Below, in pieces: positions 61,973-64,000 of a DNA stretch of 64,000 nt. Below the pieces are notes generated by a model. That model saw only the letters and a list, made by a program, of their open reading frames with translations. It made no database searches and was not told the DNA's origin. Where the stretch lies: contig CM075850.1 of NCBI GenBank assembly GCA_037975125.1, forward strand, positions 68,334,890 to 68,398,889, in the 5' to 3' direction. How positions within the stretch are numbered: position 1 is the first letter of the stretch; the number at the start of each line of letters is the position of its first letter. The translations under genes and the position numbers were made by a program. This stretch comes from Latrodectus hesperus. Its lineage: Eukaryota > Arthropoda > Arachnida > Araneae > Theridiidae.

Positions 61973-63790
61973 AACAATCGAGAAATATTTAAAACTATAT
62001 ATGTTAGAAGCAGAAAATACCTTTACAGATAAATTACCTCCTTAATAGTCTTAATATATGAAAAGTTAAAGATTACTTGTTAAACAAATTTCGCTTAGCT
62101 GTTTCATTTCTTAAATTAATATAACTCAACAATATTAAGATCTTTTATGTTGCATTATTTATTAATATCAGAATCATTGGATAGCAAATTTCATTTTCTT
62201 TCTTACAGTTATTAGAATTGAATGTCTTATCAGACTGTGATTGTGTAAATAAATATCCTAATGTTAGGGAGTCATTTAAATATAAATAAATATGTTTTTA
62301 TAAATTTCCCAAACCTTTATAGAAAACAATTTAATTTTCCTTTTGATGAACATTTCCAGCTCTCAAAATTTTCCAGTTTATTAATTCTAACTTGAATCAT
62401 TTTAACAAAAATTCTTAATTTTATTATGATTCTGTAAATTAAATTTATATATTTATGTCATTTAAATAGAAAAATTATTTTACAACATTAACAATTAAGA
62501 AAATGATAAATATTTGGCAAGTGTCAAGAATGGAGATAAAAAGTTGCATAATTAATCGTTTTAAACATGATGGCAGAAATGTATGAAAATGTAATGGATG
62601 AAGCATGAATAGCATTAGAGGATAAGGTTTTTTGTGTGTTACTGCGATCCATCTTGGAAAAAGTTTTCATTCATAAAATATTGTATTCATATATCTATAG
62701 TAAAACAAATTAAGGAGAAATCAAAACACATTTCATAGATTTTAGCGCACTATCTCTCTTTCATTTTACATTGAAGGAATTGAAATAACTATCTCCTTGG
62801 ACTGGAATCTAAAATGGTTCAAAATACTTCCACTATTCTTCTAATTATGTTTCACATCCTATTTAGTAAACACTTTTCATAATATTTAATTCCCATTCTT
62901 TAAGTTATTGTTTTTCACTAAGTTTAAGTTATTTCATAAAAACTATATATATTTGTAAAATATGAAGAATGTTTTATAAATATGTGAAAAATATATGTGA
63001 GTGGTTAATGAAATAATAGAAACATTTGTAAAAATAAAAGTGGCATTTTTGAAAGCTATTCTTAAGCATTAATATACAATATCTAGCAGCTTATATGTTC
63101 TCGTAGTATGTGGTAGAGCTTTTCAAATTTTTGCAAGTTGGATCTTTTCAAAAACATAAAATATCGGACATTTCAGTTTCTTAAAGATACCATATTGTAG
63201 GATCCCGTCTAGCTGGGGAAAGTAGGACAGAAATATCCAAACTTTTTTGACATTTCTCGAGGTACTGTGTCTTAAGTCCTAACAGCAAACATAGTGACAA
63301 GACAAACTTGCAAAGAAAATAATAAACAGAAAAAGGTGAGTGAACGAGACAGACGGATATTGAAGCGAAATATAAGGTAGCAAAATGAGCCCTAGATCTC
63401 AATCAGCATCTGTTTCTCTCCAGTGTCAGTGATTACAGTTAGAGGGGATTTTTAAAAACATTTACAGCAAAGCAAAAATTCCTAAATCGCCAAGCATCGT
63501 CTACATTGGTTTCACACTCACAAAATTTAGTCAATATATAAGAGTAAGAAAGTGATATGATCGGATGTATCGCCGTTCACACTTTTCTCTACAATAAGAG
63601 GTGCATGTTTGGAAGACATCTGCCCAAACGTACGATCGTGAGTGTCTCCTTCCTTATTGTCAAGCATGTATTTATGGTAGATTTGCCATAAAATGGGCAA
63701 CGATGTCGATATATTCTTCTGCATCAACACTAACTCTGAAGAGATGGATCATTGAGAGTAAAATAGAAGTTTCAGAGCTGACCAGATCCA

Positions 63791-63868
63791 TCCTATGATG
63801 CACTTTACTATCCGCGTCAGATGACATTTTCCTATGATGCACTTTACTGTTCACATCAGATGACATTT
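63791..63868 (-). repeat. Tandem 39-base repeat, in frame on the minus strand
   Basis: Units 63791-63829 and 63830-63868 start TCCTATGATGCACTTTACT and differ at four positions, all transitions. Thirty-nine is a multiple of three; on the minus strand both units read MSSD..SKVHHR in one open frame. Confidence 0.88.
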
Positions 63869-64000
63869 TCTTGGAGGATAATAATGCACTGACCCATGCC
63901 GCGAGACTTCTCCACTAATGGTTTGATGAATACAAGACGTTAAACATCCATCTTGGCTCGCAAGATTACTCGACCTCAATATAATTGAAACATTATAATC

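Larger units (their letters stand above)
61671..64000. other. Intergenic region downstream of the transporter gene
   Basis: AT-rich to about 63090 with a (TA)n tract and no gene recognised. From about 63180 to the window end the sequence is GC-richer and carries overlapping short minus-strand frames (63181-63402, 63527-63730, 63672-63866) and the 39-base tandem repeat. The last two frames overlap and could be one protein with a frameshift, or part of an exon of a gene or transposon running in from the right. I do not recognise the protein. Confidence 0.5.

Noticed and set aside
1..64000. CRISPR arrays, prokaryotic operons, toxin genes or viral genomes
   Set aside because: No regularly spaced repeats, no compact gene clusters and no such proteins were seen; repeats present are microsatellites, SINEs, LINEs and DNA transposons of a eukaryotic genome.

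Overview
This is eukaryotic DNA, most likely from an arthropod and probably a chelicerate such as a spider. The organism call is inference from style only: very AT-rich, kilobase-scale introns, tRNA-derived SINEs, and I/Jockey-group LINEs with a DUF4780-like ORF1. No bacterial-type operon, CRISPR array or rRNA gene is visible.

One host gene accounts for almost all host coding sequence. It is a plus-strand sugar transporter of the major facilitator superfamily, class I GLUT (SLC2A/Glut1 type). Eleven exons at 413-573, 13418-13542, 20255-20323, 34951-35052, 36119-36226, 41076-41164, 43038-43136, 48428-48640, 49428-49503, 57305-57432 and 59960-60217 join with GT-AG introns and consistent phases. 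They give 475 codons plus a TGA stop. The N-terminus and first membrane helix (about 38 residues by comparison with human GLUT1), the promoter and the 5' UTR lie upstream of the window. The 3' UTR probably ends near the AATAAA at 61648 or the earlier one at 60945.

The ten introns (0.8 to 14.6 kb) hold nearly everything else. Intron 1 carries a full-length but decayed 4.9-kb LINE on the minus strand (4352-9289), bounded by a 13-bp target-site duplication. Intron 2 holds an internally deleted hAT element (14380-15476) with an exact 8-bp duplication, and a tRNA-like SINE. Intron 3 holds a 5'-truncated second copy of the same LINE, a fragment of a second LINE family, two SINEs, two foldback sequences and a long (TA)n tract. 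Intron 5 holds a remnant of the second LINE family and a 92-bp tandem duplication. Introns 6 and 7 hold further SINEs. Intron 9 holds a SINE with a perfect 14-bp duplication and a second hAT element with a decayed transposase on the minus strand. Intron 10 holds a 387-bp SINE with an 11-bp duplication. Downstream of the gene (about 61.7-64.0 kb) I see a (TA)n tract and a GC-richer block with an in-frame 39-bp tandem repeat, but no gene I can name.

I did not find a convincing new biological system. The most informative material is the set of precisely bounded mobile elements, which date and shape the introns of the transporter gene, plus a few unexplained foldbacks, tandem duplications and GC-richer intronic blocks. 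All motif and family calls are by eye; no database search was run.
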